A stretch of 64,000 bases of DNA from Fulvia fulva. Lineage: Eukaryota > Ascomycota > Dothideomycetes > Mycosphaerellales > Mycosphaerellaceae. Below the pieces are notes generated by a model. The model ran no database searches, was not told where the DNA came from, and was given only the letters and a program-made list of their open reading frames with translations. Position 1 is the stretch's first letter, and every line of letters starts with the position of its first letter. The translations under genes and the position numbers were made by a program. The DNA is taken from positions 2,666,001 through 2,730,000 of the forward strand of contig NC_063019.1 of NCBI RefSeq assembly GCF_020509005.1. Direction: 5' to 3'. Below are positions 55,237 to 64,000 of this stretch, one piece after another.

Positions 55237-55728
55237 ATGTCGGTCACGCTACACACCAACCTGGGCGACATCAAGCTTGAGCTGTTCTGCCAGGCGTGTC
55301 CGAAGACGACGTATAACTTTCTTGCGTTGTGCGCCAGCGGAGGATATGATGGGTCGCCTTTTCACCGCTTGATCCCAAACTTCATGGTGCAAGGAGGAAG
55401 CCCTGCATCAGGCAGCACGAAAGAGTCAAAATCTGTGTATGGAGAACTGTTCGAAGATGAGATCAAGCCATCTCTCAAGCACCATGCACGAGGCATCGTG
55501 AGCAGTGCAAACAAGGGGCCCGGGACGAATGGCAGTCAGTTCTTCATTACGCTCGCTGCAGCGCCACATCTGGACGGCAAGAACACCGCGTTCGGCAGGG
55601 TGCTGGAGGGCTGGGATGTGCTGGATAAGATGGAGGAGATCACGGTGGACAAGAAGAACAGACCCCAGGAGGCTATCAAGATCGAGACAGTACAGATACA
55701 CGCAAATCCCCTGGCAGATGAGCGATGA
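55237..55728 (+). CDS. cyp10: Peptidyl-prolyl isomerase, PPIL3/Cyp10 type
   Basis: Cyclophilin of the spliceosome-associated PPIL3 group, catalysing proline cis-trans isomerisation. Single exon, 163 aa. It starts SVTLHTNLGDIKLELFCQAC, the family opening, and contains PFHRLIPNFMVQGG with the catalytic Arg, Phe, Met and Gln, then GPGTNGSQFFITLAAAPHLD. The usual cyclophilin Trp is His here (PHLDG), as in PPIL3, so cyclosporin binding should be weak. It ends with IKIETVQIHANPLA, matching PPIL3. The loop after VQGGSP is unusual: SGSTKESKSVYGELFEDEI replaces the Gly-rich GTGKGG stretch common in the family. Confidence 0.94.
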   Translation: MSVTLHTNLGDIKLELFCQACPKTTYNFLALCASGGYDGSPFHRLIPNFMVQGGSPASGSTKESKSVYGELFEDEIKPSLKHHARGIVSSANKGPGTNGSQFFITLAAAPHLDGKNTAFGRVLEGWDVLDKMEEITVDKKNRPQEAIKIETVQIHANPLADER

Positions 55729-56296
55729 AACTATGGGTACCTCTTGAAGGATTCAGCGACATCAGTTGGTGCACGGCGTGGGCACTCGAGGAAGCCTTTG
55801 AGATAGCAAGAACTGCCGAATCATGCAATTACTGCAATAGCATACGCATTGCTGCGCGGACGTACATGTCAAGTCACGGGCACGCGCTGCCGAGAGCTCC
55901 TTCTCGGAGTACTTGTGGTATGGAGAATTGCAGCAGTAGACGATGCTCAGGGGCGCTCCGTCTCAAGCTGAAAGATCGGATAGGAAGCAGGCGGTGGACG
56001 AAATGGACGAACCCCACGGCTCGATGGCGGGCCAACCAAAGATAGAGATGCGCCCTCACGCAAATGTGAAGTGGAGTGATCAAGAGAAGTAGAGTTCCAA
56101 TTGTCTCTCAATCGTTCATTGTGTAAGGTGAAGTCGCTCGGTCAATCCTGGAACGCCACTCCAACGGCTTCCAGCTCACTTCCAAAGCACCCCTCTCCTC
56201 ACACGCTCCTTTCCTGCCTTCAGAGAAACATCGCTGCGCCGACGCACCTTGACACACTTTAACGTCAACACATCCAACAGCACGGATCGGACAACC
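55729..56296. other. Intergenic upstream of the zinc-knuckle gene
   Basis: No gene supported; the last 150 nt are C-rich and look like a leader. Confidence 0.5.
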
Positions 56297-58198
56297 ATGT
56301 CGGATCTGTGCCACAACTGCGGTGACTGCCACCTCGGCGCGCATGCCATCAAGTGCAGGAAGGAGCTACGGGAGTGCATCATCTGCCGCGCCTTGGGCCA
56401 CACCTACAACTTCTGCCCGCGCAGCGTACATCAATTGGATGAGAAGTACAGCGTAAGTCATACCCCTACCAAGGTGTCCGTCGTTCCGCCTGATATGGCT
56501 GACGCCTGGCCAGTACTTTATGCTCTGTCATAACTGCGACTCCTGGCACCTCCCGAAGCCATGCGAGGAGGAGCTGAGGCACTGCGAGCGTTGCCAGCAG
56601 TATGGCCACATGGTCTTCTTCTGTCCCATCGATCCAGAGCCTCGCGCCAGGACAGACGAGCAGGTGGGCGCAAAGCGTCAGCGCAACCAAAACAGTGGTC
56701 GCGATATGGTTCAGCCTCGCGTCGCTCCAGCCAGCGAGGTCGAACAGGTACACCCACAGCTCTTGCGCGACATCAAGCTCTATGCGGTCAAGGAGGCGTT
56801 CCACTTGCTCGAGCAGCACAGCGAGACCGATGTGCTCACATACTTCGCGCGGCCAGTCCTGCCACCACTCCAGACCATGACCGGTCCGATACAACATACA
56901 GCAGCTCCCGCCGCACATCAGTATCTTCCAAACAACGAGCTCAATGCGCCAGGATCCAGCTCCACAGCTGCTCCTCTCACTGGCAACAGCTTCGATTACA
57001 GTAACTTGCAGCACATCGACCAGCACGGCCAAGGTTCACCGACTATGCTGCCAACTCCAGCATCTGCCACTGATCCTCCGATGTCTACCGGCCAAGAGCA
57101 GACTGTTGGTGTCTACCAGACCATGCACGATAGATTCGAGCGTGGCGAGCTGGCAATGGCACAAGATGTGCAAGAGCCGCGCTCTGATAGCGCTACCCAG
57201 TCGCCCGCACCCGGTTCTGTCGACGCGCAACAAACTCCAGTAAGCAAGAAGAAGGCTACGCCAAAGCCTCGCCGCACCGTGACGCGATGTGCGCCCTGCA
57301 AGAAGAGACACATGAAATGCAAACACTTCGATGAGGATGGCAACCCCACGGTTCCAGGCGTGCAGCCAGCTGCATCTGGCAGCGTCAAGAAGATCCCAAG
57401 TGGCATGGTAGGACAGTCCGAGTCGCTTTCCGAGTTTACCACTGATGTGCTCTTGCAGGATCTTGTCTATGAGCCAAGTGTGGGCCACCTGGTGTCGCGA
57501 GAGGAGCAGGACTCCATCCGCATTGGAAATGGCCAGGAGAAGATGCAGAATCACATCGCCGCGACCGATCAGGCGATGATGGGCGAGCTTCCCCAATTTG
57601 ATCAAGTTTATCGCAGCTACCAAGGCGGCATCAATCGGCTTGACTGGTACGTAGTGAACAGCGCACACCGCCCCTCTACACTCTCACCATCCACTGAAGC
57701 ACTCACTGCCGTGCGGTTCTTGAGTATAGCTAACAGTCTTCCGTGTGTAGGCTGAACAAGTCTAAGGAGCATGCTCAGTCCGCTTTCGTGATGAACAGCC
57801 AGGGACCTTCCATGATGCCCGCAGCCGTGGACAACAACCAGCAGTGGACAGCTTCCGGAGTGATGCTACCAGCGATCGGCTTGTATGATCACCAGAGTGT
57901 TCCAGCAGAACAGATGACCGCAGCAGATCAACAGCTCGAGCGTAACTTGGCTCAGATGCTGTCGGAGGAAGCAGGCTTCGGACCAGAGCACTCGATTCTC
58001 CAGCCTGTCGCCTTGAGTGGCAATGCAGATGTTGCATTCATGGGCGGAAAGTCGCTCAACATGCCCGAGTCAGAGGCCAAGGTCGTAGCACAAGCCGATG
58101 GTGGCGGAACTGACGTGGCCGATGCCTCTGTTGCGGATCTTGTCGAGCCGTCGAGTAAGAAGAAGGGTGGAGGTCGCAAGCGCAGCAAGGCGGCTTAG
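56297..58198 (+). CDS. Zinc-knuckle protein with half Zn2Cys6-like motif
   Basis: Unnamed protein, 578 aa from exons 56297-56452, 56514-57646 and 57751-58198 (introns of 61 and 104 nt, phases consistent). The first 110 residues hold paired zinc motifs: LCHNCGDCHLGAHAIKC then CIICRALGHTYNFC, and LCHNCDSWHLPKPC then CERCQQYGHMVFFC. The second of each pair is a true C-2-C-4-H-4-C knuckle. The first intron separates the two pairs, suggesting an internal duplication. A Gln/Ser/Pro-rich middle follows. At about 325 it has PKPRRTVTRCAPCKKRHMKC, like the first half of a fungal Zn2Cys6 cluster, but the second trio of cysteines is missing. The end is basic (SSKKKGGGRKRSKAA). Nucleic-acid binding in the nucleus is likely; the target is unknown. 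Confidence 0.82.
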
Positions 58199-58536
58199 AT
58201 TGGCCAGCTCGTATGGACACGGGCTTGACATCAGGAGTCCGCAACTGCTCATGAAGCAGTTGGTGTATGTGAAAACGCTCTCTGTAGTGGGTGCAGAGCT
58301 AGCAATAGGCTTGCCTCAGTGGAAGCCACAATGTAAAGGTAGCTACCTTAAGCCGTATGCACCACTTATTCCGGACTTTGCTTGTGATCGCACCTGCCCT
58401 ATATGTGGATCTTCATGTGAGCGCGTGTGACGTCTCTGCTTCCCGAGCAAACGCGTGCTTCGCGACTTCAATGTTCTTTCTACGCCCACTCCGACTCACC
58501 CACTGCACAACAACACATCCGCCATCCACCATCACC
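58199..58536. other. Short intergenic spacer
   Basis: Nothing supported; leader of the next gene, ending in an A/C-rich stretch before ATG 58537. Confidence 0.5.
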
Positions 58537-59873
58537 ATGGAGTTCATCACCGAAATGAACAACAAGACCGACAAGGCTCTCAACGCCCGCGTCCAAGCAC
58601 TTGCGCCGGAACTGTTCAATCGCATCCTGGACTTCGTCCTCGAGACTCCGACTGGAGTGGTCAAGATCACGAACAAGTATCGCCCACCGATCGCCCTTCA
58701 GATCAATCGCAGCAGCAGGGAGACGGCCAAGCGCTACTATGGCGGCAACACGACCTTCGATCTCACGGGTGTCCCCACGCAGGCCGAATCCCGGCACCAA
58801 GACTCGAGGTTCAGGCCCAGGAAAGCCACCACATGGCTTGCGTCGCTACCAGTCGAACATCAGCACCTGCTACAGCGTGTGCACTACAGCGTTCCGCATT
58901 ACAACATGCTCGACGACGACGACTTGGGCCGAATCGAGGAAGCTATTTACGAAGTCTACTTTATCTGCGATGAGTTGGAGTCCTGCGAGATCGAGGTCAA
59001 TGATGATGCAATCTACGTTAAGTTGCTCCTTCGGCCAGACCTCGATACCGCTGAGACGAGATGGATGAATGGAGCTGGTCTGAGGGCCATGCGGGAGGAT
59101 CTGCAGCCGTGTAAGTCTGTTGCGCGTTCACTGATGCGTGCGGAGCACTAACACCTGGATCTGCGATGCAGAGATCGCTCACTCGACGACACGGCTGAGC
59201 CAGACTATGCCCAGGGGGAACATGCAAGTCCGGTTTGACGCGGAGCCGTGGAATCCATACCAGTTTCGTCGAGCACTGAGGCATCTGGAGCCAAACATCG
59301 CCGCTTGTACCGCAGAGTGGTTATCTCTTCAGAAGGAAGGTATCATCATGATAGATGGGTGAGTGTTGAGACCGTTAAGGCATAGTCACGCGCTTCGTGC
59401 GGCTTTTGTTTCAACTGCTTATCAGGCTCCCAGGTACCCATGATTGCGAGGAAGCCGATGCTATGGTCGTTCTCAGGGACTGTGGCGGTCGTCTCTTTGG
59501 CCGTGAGCCCTCCTCCAAGTTAACAAGGTGGTCACCATTGCCTCCACGCGGCGCATTCCACGTGGCAGTCGTCAAGGAATGTAGGTACTCATCAGAAGCA
59601 ACCTCACCACTGCACTCCAGAAGCAAGAAGATTCGTTCGCAGTCAATAACGCATTACACAAGCTTTCGCATACATACACTCACTGGCTGCGTACAGCCAA
59701 CATCGCATATCTTTCCGAACTCGGGTGACTCCTTCCTGAAAATTGATAAACCGAATTCTGCCGGATCATTTGCACCTGGTAAATGTACACACATATATGC
59801 ACAAGTCCATTCGTCAAAAAGGCCACCAGTATCCGTTATACCATCGCCCTTCTACGTTTGCGCTTACAAGTAA
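58537..59873 (+). CDS. Fungal F-box-like/2EXR-like hypothetical protein with a junction stop
   Basis: Belongs in plan to the large fungal families that open with a leucine-rich LxPELFNRI motif (here ALAPELFNRILDFVLETPTG); function unknown. Three exon blocks: 58537-59110, 59172-59358 and 59426 to at most 59873. Exons 2 and 3 read on well (HSTTRLSQTMPRGNMQVRFD, HLEPNIAACTAEWLSL, LPGTHDCEEADAMVVLRDCG), and introns are GTAAGT...ATGCAG and GTGAGT...TATCAG. However, exon 1 ends in T and exon 2 begins AG, so the spliced message has TAG across the junction, after 191 codons (MREDLQP). If the last base of exon 1 were G the frame would stay open. So the product is either truncated at 191 residues or the gene is a recent pseudogene. 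The 3' end is uncertain. Confidence 0.55.
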
Positions 59874-60849
59874 GCGAGAACAGCCATGCCGACGGCACCA
59901 ACGGCACCAGCAGCAATCATTGGTGCGTGGGTAGCGGCAGCCAAAGCCTCGGAAGATCCAGTAGACGAGCCAGACTGAGCGGCGCCAGTGCCAGATGGGC
60001 GGGTAGTTGTGCCAGTAGACATGCCAGACATGCCGGACACGCCAGCGGAGGAGACTGCGCCAGCAGCGTTGGAAGCCGAGGCGAGAACCTCAGATGCGGA
60101 AGATCCAGCAGCAGCGAGCGAAGAGCGCGCAGCACCAGTCGCAGTCGCAGCCTGGCCGGTGATGCTCGCAATCTGGGCGGATGCGATCGATTGAGCGACG
60201 TACACGCTGGAGAGAGCGGCGTCGATGATGGAGCTCTGGGCGCCCTAGAAAACGCGAAGAAGGATTAGTAAGACTGATCGTGGTGGTCTGATCGCAAGCT
60301 TGCAGAATACAGCGTCTGTCCGCATAAGAGTCACAAGTGCCTTTAGTTGCCGCGCTCGGAGCACAAACCAATTCGCTGCGATCCTGGAGTTGGCTGGGAT
60401 GTTCGGCAACGCTTGTGACTCTTATGCGGACAGACGCTGTACAGCGTCTGTCAGCAGCGGAGTTACACTTTTTGTTAGTGCAGATCGTCTTATCCCAGCG
60501 AAAACCAGGATCATAGCGAATCGGCCGGCGCAATCACTGCGAACGCCAAAGTAAAGATGTTACTCCGATGCTGACAGACGCTGTATTGTCTTGCAATTTT
60601 ACAAGGATCAGAGATTCTGGACTTCAAGCTTACCATTGCGGAGGTTGCAGCGGCGTAGGCGGCGCTGTTGCGGCTGGAGTCTGCTGGGCTGCCGGAGCCG
60701 GCGGCGGAGGTTTGTGCGACGACGTTGGCGGAGAGGGATGCGACGAGGGCGGAGACGGAGGCAGCGACGGAGGAGAGGTAGGCTGCGTCGTTCTGGGCGA
60801 CGGCCGTGGCGCTGAGGCCGGCTGCGAGGACGATGCTGAAGGTCTTCAT
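59864..60849 (-). CDS. Ser/Ala-rich GPI-anchored cell-wall-type protein
   Basis: Secreted surface protein of 198 aa from exons 60849-60634 and 60244-59864. It has an N-terminal signal peptide (MKTFSIVLAAGLSATAVAQ) cut at AVA-QN. The body is almost entirely small residues (Ala, Ser, Gly, Thr), with helical-looking VASVSALVASLSANVVAQ. It ends in a Ser/Thr/Gly-rich stalk (STGTTTRPSGTGAAQSGSST) and a C-terminal hydrophobic tail (MIAAGAVGAVGMAVLAYL), the pattern of a GPI-attachment signal. There is no enzyme motif, so a structural wall or surface role is inferred. The intron (GTAAGC...TTCTAG) is 389 nt, far longer than its neighbours, because it holds two miniature inverted-repeat elements. The 3' end overlaps the uncertain 3' end of the convergent gene at 58537 by about 10 nt. 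Confidence 0.8.
60310..60439. mobile_element. Miniature inverted-repeat element 1 in the intron
   Basis: 130 bp with perfect 28-bp terminal inverted repeats (60310-60337 and 60412-60439; outer end CAGCGTCTGTCCGC) and TA on both sides, the target preference of Tc1/mariner-type MITEs. It encodes no protein. Confidence 0.85.
60442..60583. mobile_element. Miniature inverted-repeat element 2 in the intron
   Basis: 142 bp with 26-bp terminal inverted repeats (60442-60467 and 60558-60583, 24 of 26 matching; outer end CAGCGTCTGTCAGC). It shares the outer 11 bp with element 1 and the TA at 60440-60441, then ends in TA. The interior is different from element 1. Confidence 0.82.
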
Positions 60850-61697
60850 TTTTGCTGTGGTTTGGAGTGGTAGTGGTGTTTGATGATGAGGTTTCGTAAG
60901 GGTATAGATTTCGGTCGTGGGAAACGTTTCCTAAGTAGTAGCGACTGACGAAGAAGTTGATGAACGAGCGTGGTGAGAAGACAGCAGCAGACAGCAGTGG
61001 TGATGGTTACAACAGCAAGGGAGAGAGTATCAGCATCTGGGGCACTGGGGCCTGCCTAGAATATAACATTCGCCTTGGAGGAGCAGCGCTACGGCACGCG
61101 TCCTCCAGTCAGCGACGTGTTCGTGGACGTTTTGTCGTATATTAAGATTGCTCTGCAGCTGCTTGTGGCATAGCGCACAGAGGCGGCAGAAACCTGAACG
61201 CTAGAAAGATCTATAGCAGGGGTACGTTTTGAGCCACGATGGTCGAGACAACGAGATCGGGTCATGGATATTTTTGCTGTCCGATGAATTACCTTCGTGT
61301 GAAGATGGAGCAAGACAATTCACTTGTTGTTGCGTCGACTATTCGACGTGAGTTGAGCGTCTGCGACAGAGGATATGTTGTTGAGCTTGATATTGGATGT
61401 GCCACATCTGCCTTCGTACCTGCATGGCCAAGCCGGAAGTGTCGCGCTGTGTCATGTCGCCATCCCGCTGCGGCACTGACAACAACTCCGCTCTTTCTTG
61501 TGTGGAGATGTCGAGGCTCAAGGATTTTAGTCGGAAGACGACGGCGACTGATGAGAAGCATTTTGAAGGTGACCAAGAGTCTCCCCGTCGCTGGGCGCCA
61601 TGCTCACTAGACCGATCACTTCCGAAGGCCGTTTCCGGCTGTGCCGACTCAGTGGCCGACATGCTGCATTGCAGTGCTGCAAGTTTGAAACTTATCT
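60850..61697. other. Intergenic between the GPI-protein gene and she9
   Basis: No gene supported; overlapping frames on both strands lack domains. It contains the promoter of the GPI-protein gene. Confidence 0.5.
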
Positions 61698-63068
61698 TCA
61701 GTGAGGCCTCAGCAGTACAAATAGTATACCCATAACAGCCACGCCAGCAGCTGCTCCTTGAAGTGCAGTGTTGGTAACATCGACCTTCCGCAGCTGCACG
61801 ATCCGCTCGCTGAACAGATCTCGAAACGCTTCCTGCCATGCCTCCAGTGTGTTCTCCTTGGAACCGATCGGAGCCGCGATATATTCTGGAGTTACGTCCT
61901 GAACGACCTCTGATGGCGTAGGAATAGCAGCCACCACATCCGTCGCTTCGGCAGGCAGCACCTCTCCAGCAGCAAGTGTCTCCTTGGCCACAACTTCGTT
62001 CGACGTGCTGGAGGTCACTGCCAGAATTGTCTCGGATGTGGCATCACTGGGAGGAGTCGCGTTGCCAGCCTGCTTCTCGGCCGCTTTAGGTTCTATAGCT
62101 GGGTTGGCATGCAAGGTCCTCTCATCCAGCGCAGCTTGCATCTCTCGCACAATCTTCTTCCTTCTGTACGGCTCGAAGATGGCGATCTGCGTCAACAGTA
62201 GCAAGATGTTGAGCCCCATCAGACCGAAAGTCACCCATGTGCTGTTTCTTCGAATGGTGTCGCTCCAAATCTGCTCTTCGTGATACTGCTTTCTCTCCAA
62301 CCTTTCAAGAAGACTCCGCGCATCCTCAAGGCTCCGCTCTGCGCTTGCGAGATTATCCTTCGCCGCTTGTACATCCTGATCATTCAAATGTTCGGACCGC
62401 ACAAGGCTCATGTACTTTTCCAGATCTGATGGACTCCAGGAGGACTTGCGTTCGAGCAGAGCTACAATCTCTCGTTGTGCTGACGTCTGCTTCGCATATG
62501 CTTCATGATGCCGTGACTTTGAGTCTTCCACTTCTGAGTGCAGACTCCTGACTTTCTGCTCCTGGTCGATGATCTCCTTCCGAAGTGCTTCGATGCCAGA
62601 GTAGTCTGTTCCCGTATACTGGTTTATATGCTGGCTCGCCAACGAAGCTCTTGCCAGTAGGGAGTCCAGTATCTTTGACGTCCTTTGCGATAGCTCCGAT
62701 CGTTTGTTTGCCGTGTGCGAAGGCAAAGTGGTGGACGACGATGCTGGGGTGCTCGTTTCGTGGGTTTCAGTCTCGACCTTGTCCTTCGGTAATCTAGTCT
62801 CAGCTTCAGCTGTTGTGGTGACGGGCTCAATCGGCCTCTTCGTCTCAGTCGATTTGTCGTCCAGACGTCGGAATGTGCTCGAGAACTGCCGCTTCCACAC
62901 TGCAGCTCCCTCAATGTTTCCACCCCAAGTCCTCCTCGCGTCCAATCGACTTCGACATTGTACACAAGTCCAAGCCTTTGTCGCTGTCGAGAAGGCTGTC
63001 CGCGTGTCTCTCGACGCCCATCTCGATATCTCGACACCAACACGGGCACTTGGCCGCACAATGTCCAT
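61698..63068 (-). CDS. she9: She9/Mdm33 mitochondrial inner-membrane protein
   Basis: Inner-membrane protein whose level controls mitochondrial membrane fission and ring formation in yeast. Single exon, 456 aa from ATG 63068; the further upstream start is a GTG. An Arg-rich, Ser-rich presequence (RWASRDTRTAFSTATKAWTC, then FSSTFRR) precedes a variable segment. The conserved core begins SKILDSLLARASLASQHINQ and YTGTDYSGIEALRKEI, followed by a long coiled coil to about residue 265. The first membrane helix lies near 270-295 (WVTFGLMGLNILLLLTQIAI), after which IFEPYRRKKIV is the family motif. A variable Ala/Glu/Thr-rich loop follows, and the second helix at the very C-terminus reads GAAAGVAVMGILFVLLRPH. 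Divergent from the HAD phosphatase gene. Confidence 0.92.
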   Translation of the reverse strand: MDIVRPSARVGVEISRWASRDTRTAFSTATKAWTCVQCRSRLDARRTWGGNIEGAAVWKRQFSSTFRRLDDKSTETKRPIEPVTTTAEAETRLPKDKVETETHETSTPASSSTTLPSHTANKRSELSQRTSKILDSLLARASLASQHINQYTGTDYSGIEALRKEIIDQEQKVRSLHSEVEDSKSRHHEAYAKQTSAQREIVALLERKSSWSPSDLEKYMSLVRSEHLNDQDVQAAKDNLASAERSLEDARSLLERLERKQYHEEQIWSDTIRRNSTWVTFGLMGLNILLLLTQIAIFEPYRRKKIVREMQAALDERTLHANPAIEPKAAEKQAGNATPPSDATSETILAVTSSTSNEVVAKETLAAGEVLPAEATDVVAAIPTPSEVVQDVTPEYIAAPIGSKENTLEAWQEAFRDLFSERIVQLRKVDVTNTALQGAAAGVAVMGILFVLLRPH

Positions 63069-63263
63069 CTTTGATGCAGGTTGAGAGCTCGACTTGAGTT
63101 TCACTCGGGAACGACAACATCTGCCGGCTGCAAGGTTCTCTAGCCGACATGGTGGCTCACCAAAAGTCGCAGAGCCGCATGATCAGCAACAGAAAACTGT
63201 CAACGTGAATTACATTCTGTTTGCACAGGCCTACTACCGAATACACCGAATTTGATTGTCAAG
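63069..63263. promoter_or_regulatory. Short bidirectional promoter region
   Basis: Only 195 bp separate the ATG codons of she9 (minus) and the HAD phosphatase (plus), so both genes must share this spacer for promoter and leaders. No TATA box or known operator stands out. Regulation is inferred from layout only. Confidence 0.55.
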
Positions 63264-64000
63264 ATGGTGTCCGCACCAGTGTCTGACCTTAAGGCCATGA
63301 ACGAGCCGTTCAAGAACCCAAAATTCATCTTCTTCACGGACTTCGATGGCACAATCACATTGCAAGATAGCAATGACTTCATGGTATGGTGAATAACTTT
63401 TTAAAAGGTAGGACATGGTTGACCAATAAGCCAGACCGACAACATTGGCTTCGGTGGCGACAAGCGACGACAAGGCAACCGCGATGTGCTCGAAGCCAAG
63501 GATACATTCCGGTAAATGGCACCTCAGCTTCATTGCTGCGACTGGCAGCTAACATAGCGCGAGGGACTCTTTCCGCAAGATGATGGATTCCGTCACCAAG
63601 CCATTCCCAGAGTGTATCGATTACCTGGTCTCCAACATCAAGCTCGACCCTGGCTTCAACGAGTACTTCCAGTGGGCGTTGAAGAACGAGATCCCGACAG
63701 TGGTTGTATCTTCCGGCATGGAGCCTATCATTCGGGCCATCTTGAAGAACCTCATCGGACCTGACCATGTCAAGCTCGATATCATCAGCAACCAGGCAGA
63801 GGCCCGACCAGGAAAGTCGATTGATCAAGAAGGCGGCTGGCAGATCCAGTACCACGATGAGAGCAGTTTCGGACATGACAAGTCCTTGACACTGCGACCC
63901 TACGCACAGCTGCCAAAGGATGTGAGACCGACGCTGTTCTACGCAGGCGATGGTGTTAGCGACCTGTCAGCAGCCAAGGAGACAGATCTACTCTTTGCAA
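63264..64000 (+). CDS. HAD-family phosphatase, YNL010W-like, 3' truncated by window end
   Basis: Aspartate-nucleophile phosphatase similar to yeast YNL010W (a small-molecule or polyol phosphatase). Exons 63264-63383, 63435-63511 and 63558 onward, with introns of 51 and 46 nt in consistent phase; 213 residues are visible and the gene runs off the window. Motif I is FFTDFDGTITLQDSNDFM with both catalytic Asp residues. The spliced second exon gives TDNIGFGGDKRRQGN. Motif II lies in IPTVVVSSGMEPII with its Ser. Motif IV is FYAGDGVSDLSAAKETDLLF, with the GDGxSD signature. The missing end should be short in this family. Confidence 0.9.

Noticed and set aside
1..64000. CRISPR array, bacterial operon, secondary-metabolite cluster or viral genome
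   Set aside because: No evenly spaced direct repeats with unique spacers, no polycistronic layout, no PKS/NRPS or terpene synthase signatures, and no viral polymerase or capsid-like frame was seen.

Overview
This 64 kb window is nuclear DNA of a filamentous ascomycete, most likely a Dothideomycete of the Mycosphaerellales (the order is my inference). Genes are short, lie on both strands and are broken by 45-130 nt GT-AG introns with CTRAC-like branch sites. The proteins are typically fungal: Anp1 mannan polymerase, Pkc1, NRC-2/Fpk flippase kinase, Dad3, Esf2, She9/Mdm33, LYC1 and a Zn(II)2Cys6 factor. There is no bacterial operon structure, no tRNA or rRNA that I can support, and no biosynthetic cluster. 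Exon coordinates were worked out by hand from reading-frame continuity and splice signals.

Layout. 0.3-1.1 kb: an unrecognised gene whose paralog lies at 27.4-28.3 kb. 1.6-1.9 kb: a 355-bp repeat with a 99% identical copy at 37.1-37.5 kb. 2.7-10.7 kb: anp1 and a 1,600-residue Golgi ARF-GEF. 10.7-22.4 kb: an accessory, repeat-rich stretch. It holds a terminal-inverted-repeat (TIR) element split by a LINE fragment, long gene-poor DNA, one Zn2Cys6-PAS regulator, and a 2.86-kb Fot1/pogo-type transposon full of RIP-type (repeat-induced point mutation) stop codons. 22.4-47 kb: housekeeping genes (esf2, a TBC Rab-GAP, lyc1, pkc1, a TMEM19 homolog, dad3) interspersed with four RING-between-RING (RBR) ubiquitin ligase genes: two in tandem (A, B), one RNF216-like (D) and one with a damaged RING2 (C). 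47.8-64 kb: nrc-2, a tail-anchored protein, an arrestin, a PPIL3-type cyclophilin, a zinc-knuckle protein, a gene with a stop formed across a splice junction, a GPI-type cell-wall protein whose intron holds two tandem miniature elements, she9, and the 5' part of a HAD phosphatase.

There is no operon logic, but some products share cell processes: wall and surface (Anp1, Pkc1, NRC-2, the GPI protein), secretion and traffic (ARF-GEF, TBC GAP, arrestin) and ubiquitin signalling (four RBR ligases). The most unusual content is the RBR cluster with its shared intron position inside RING2, the twin intronic elements, the nested transposons, and the pogo-type element whose open frame continues about 250 codons past the transposase.
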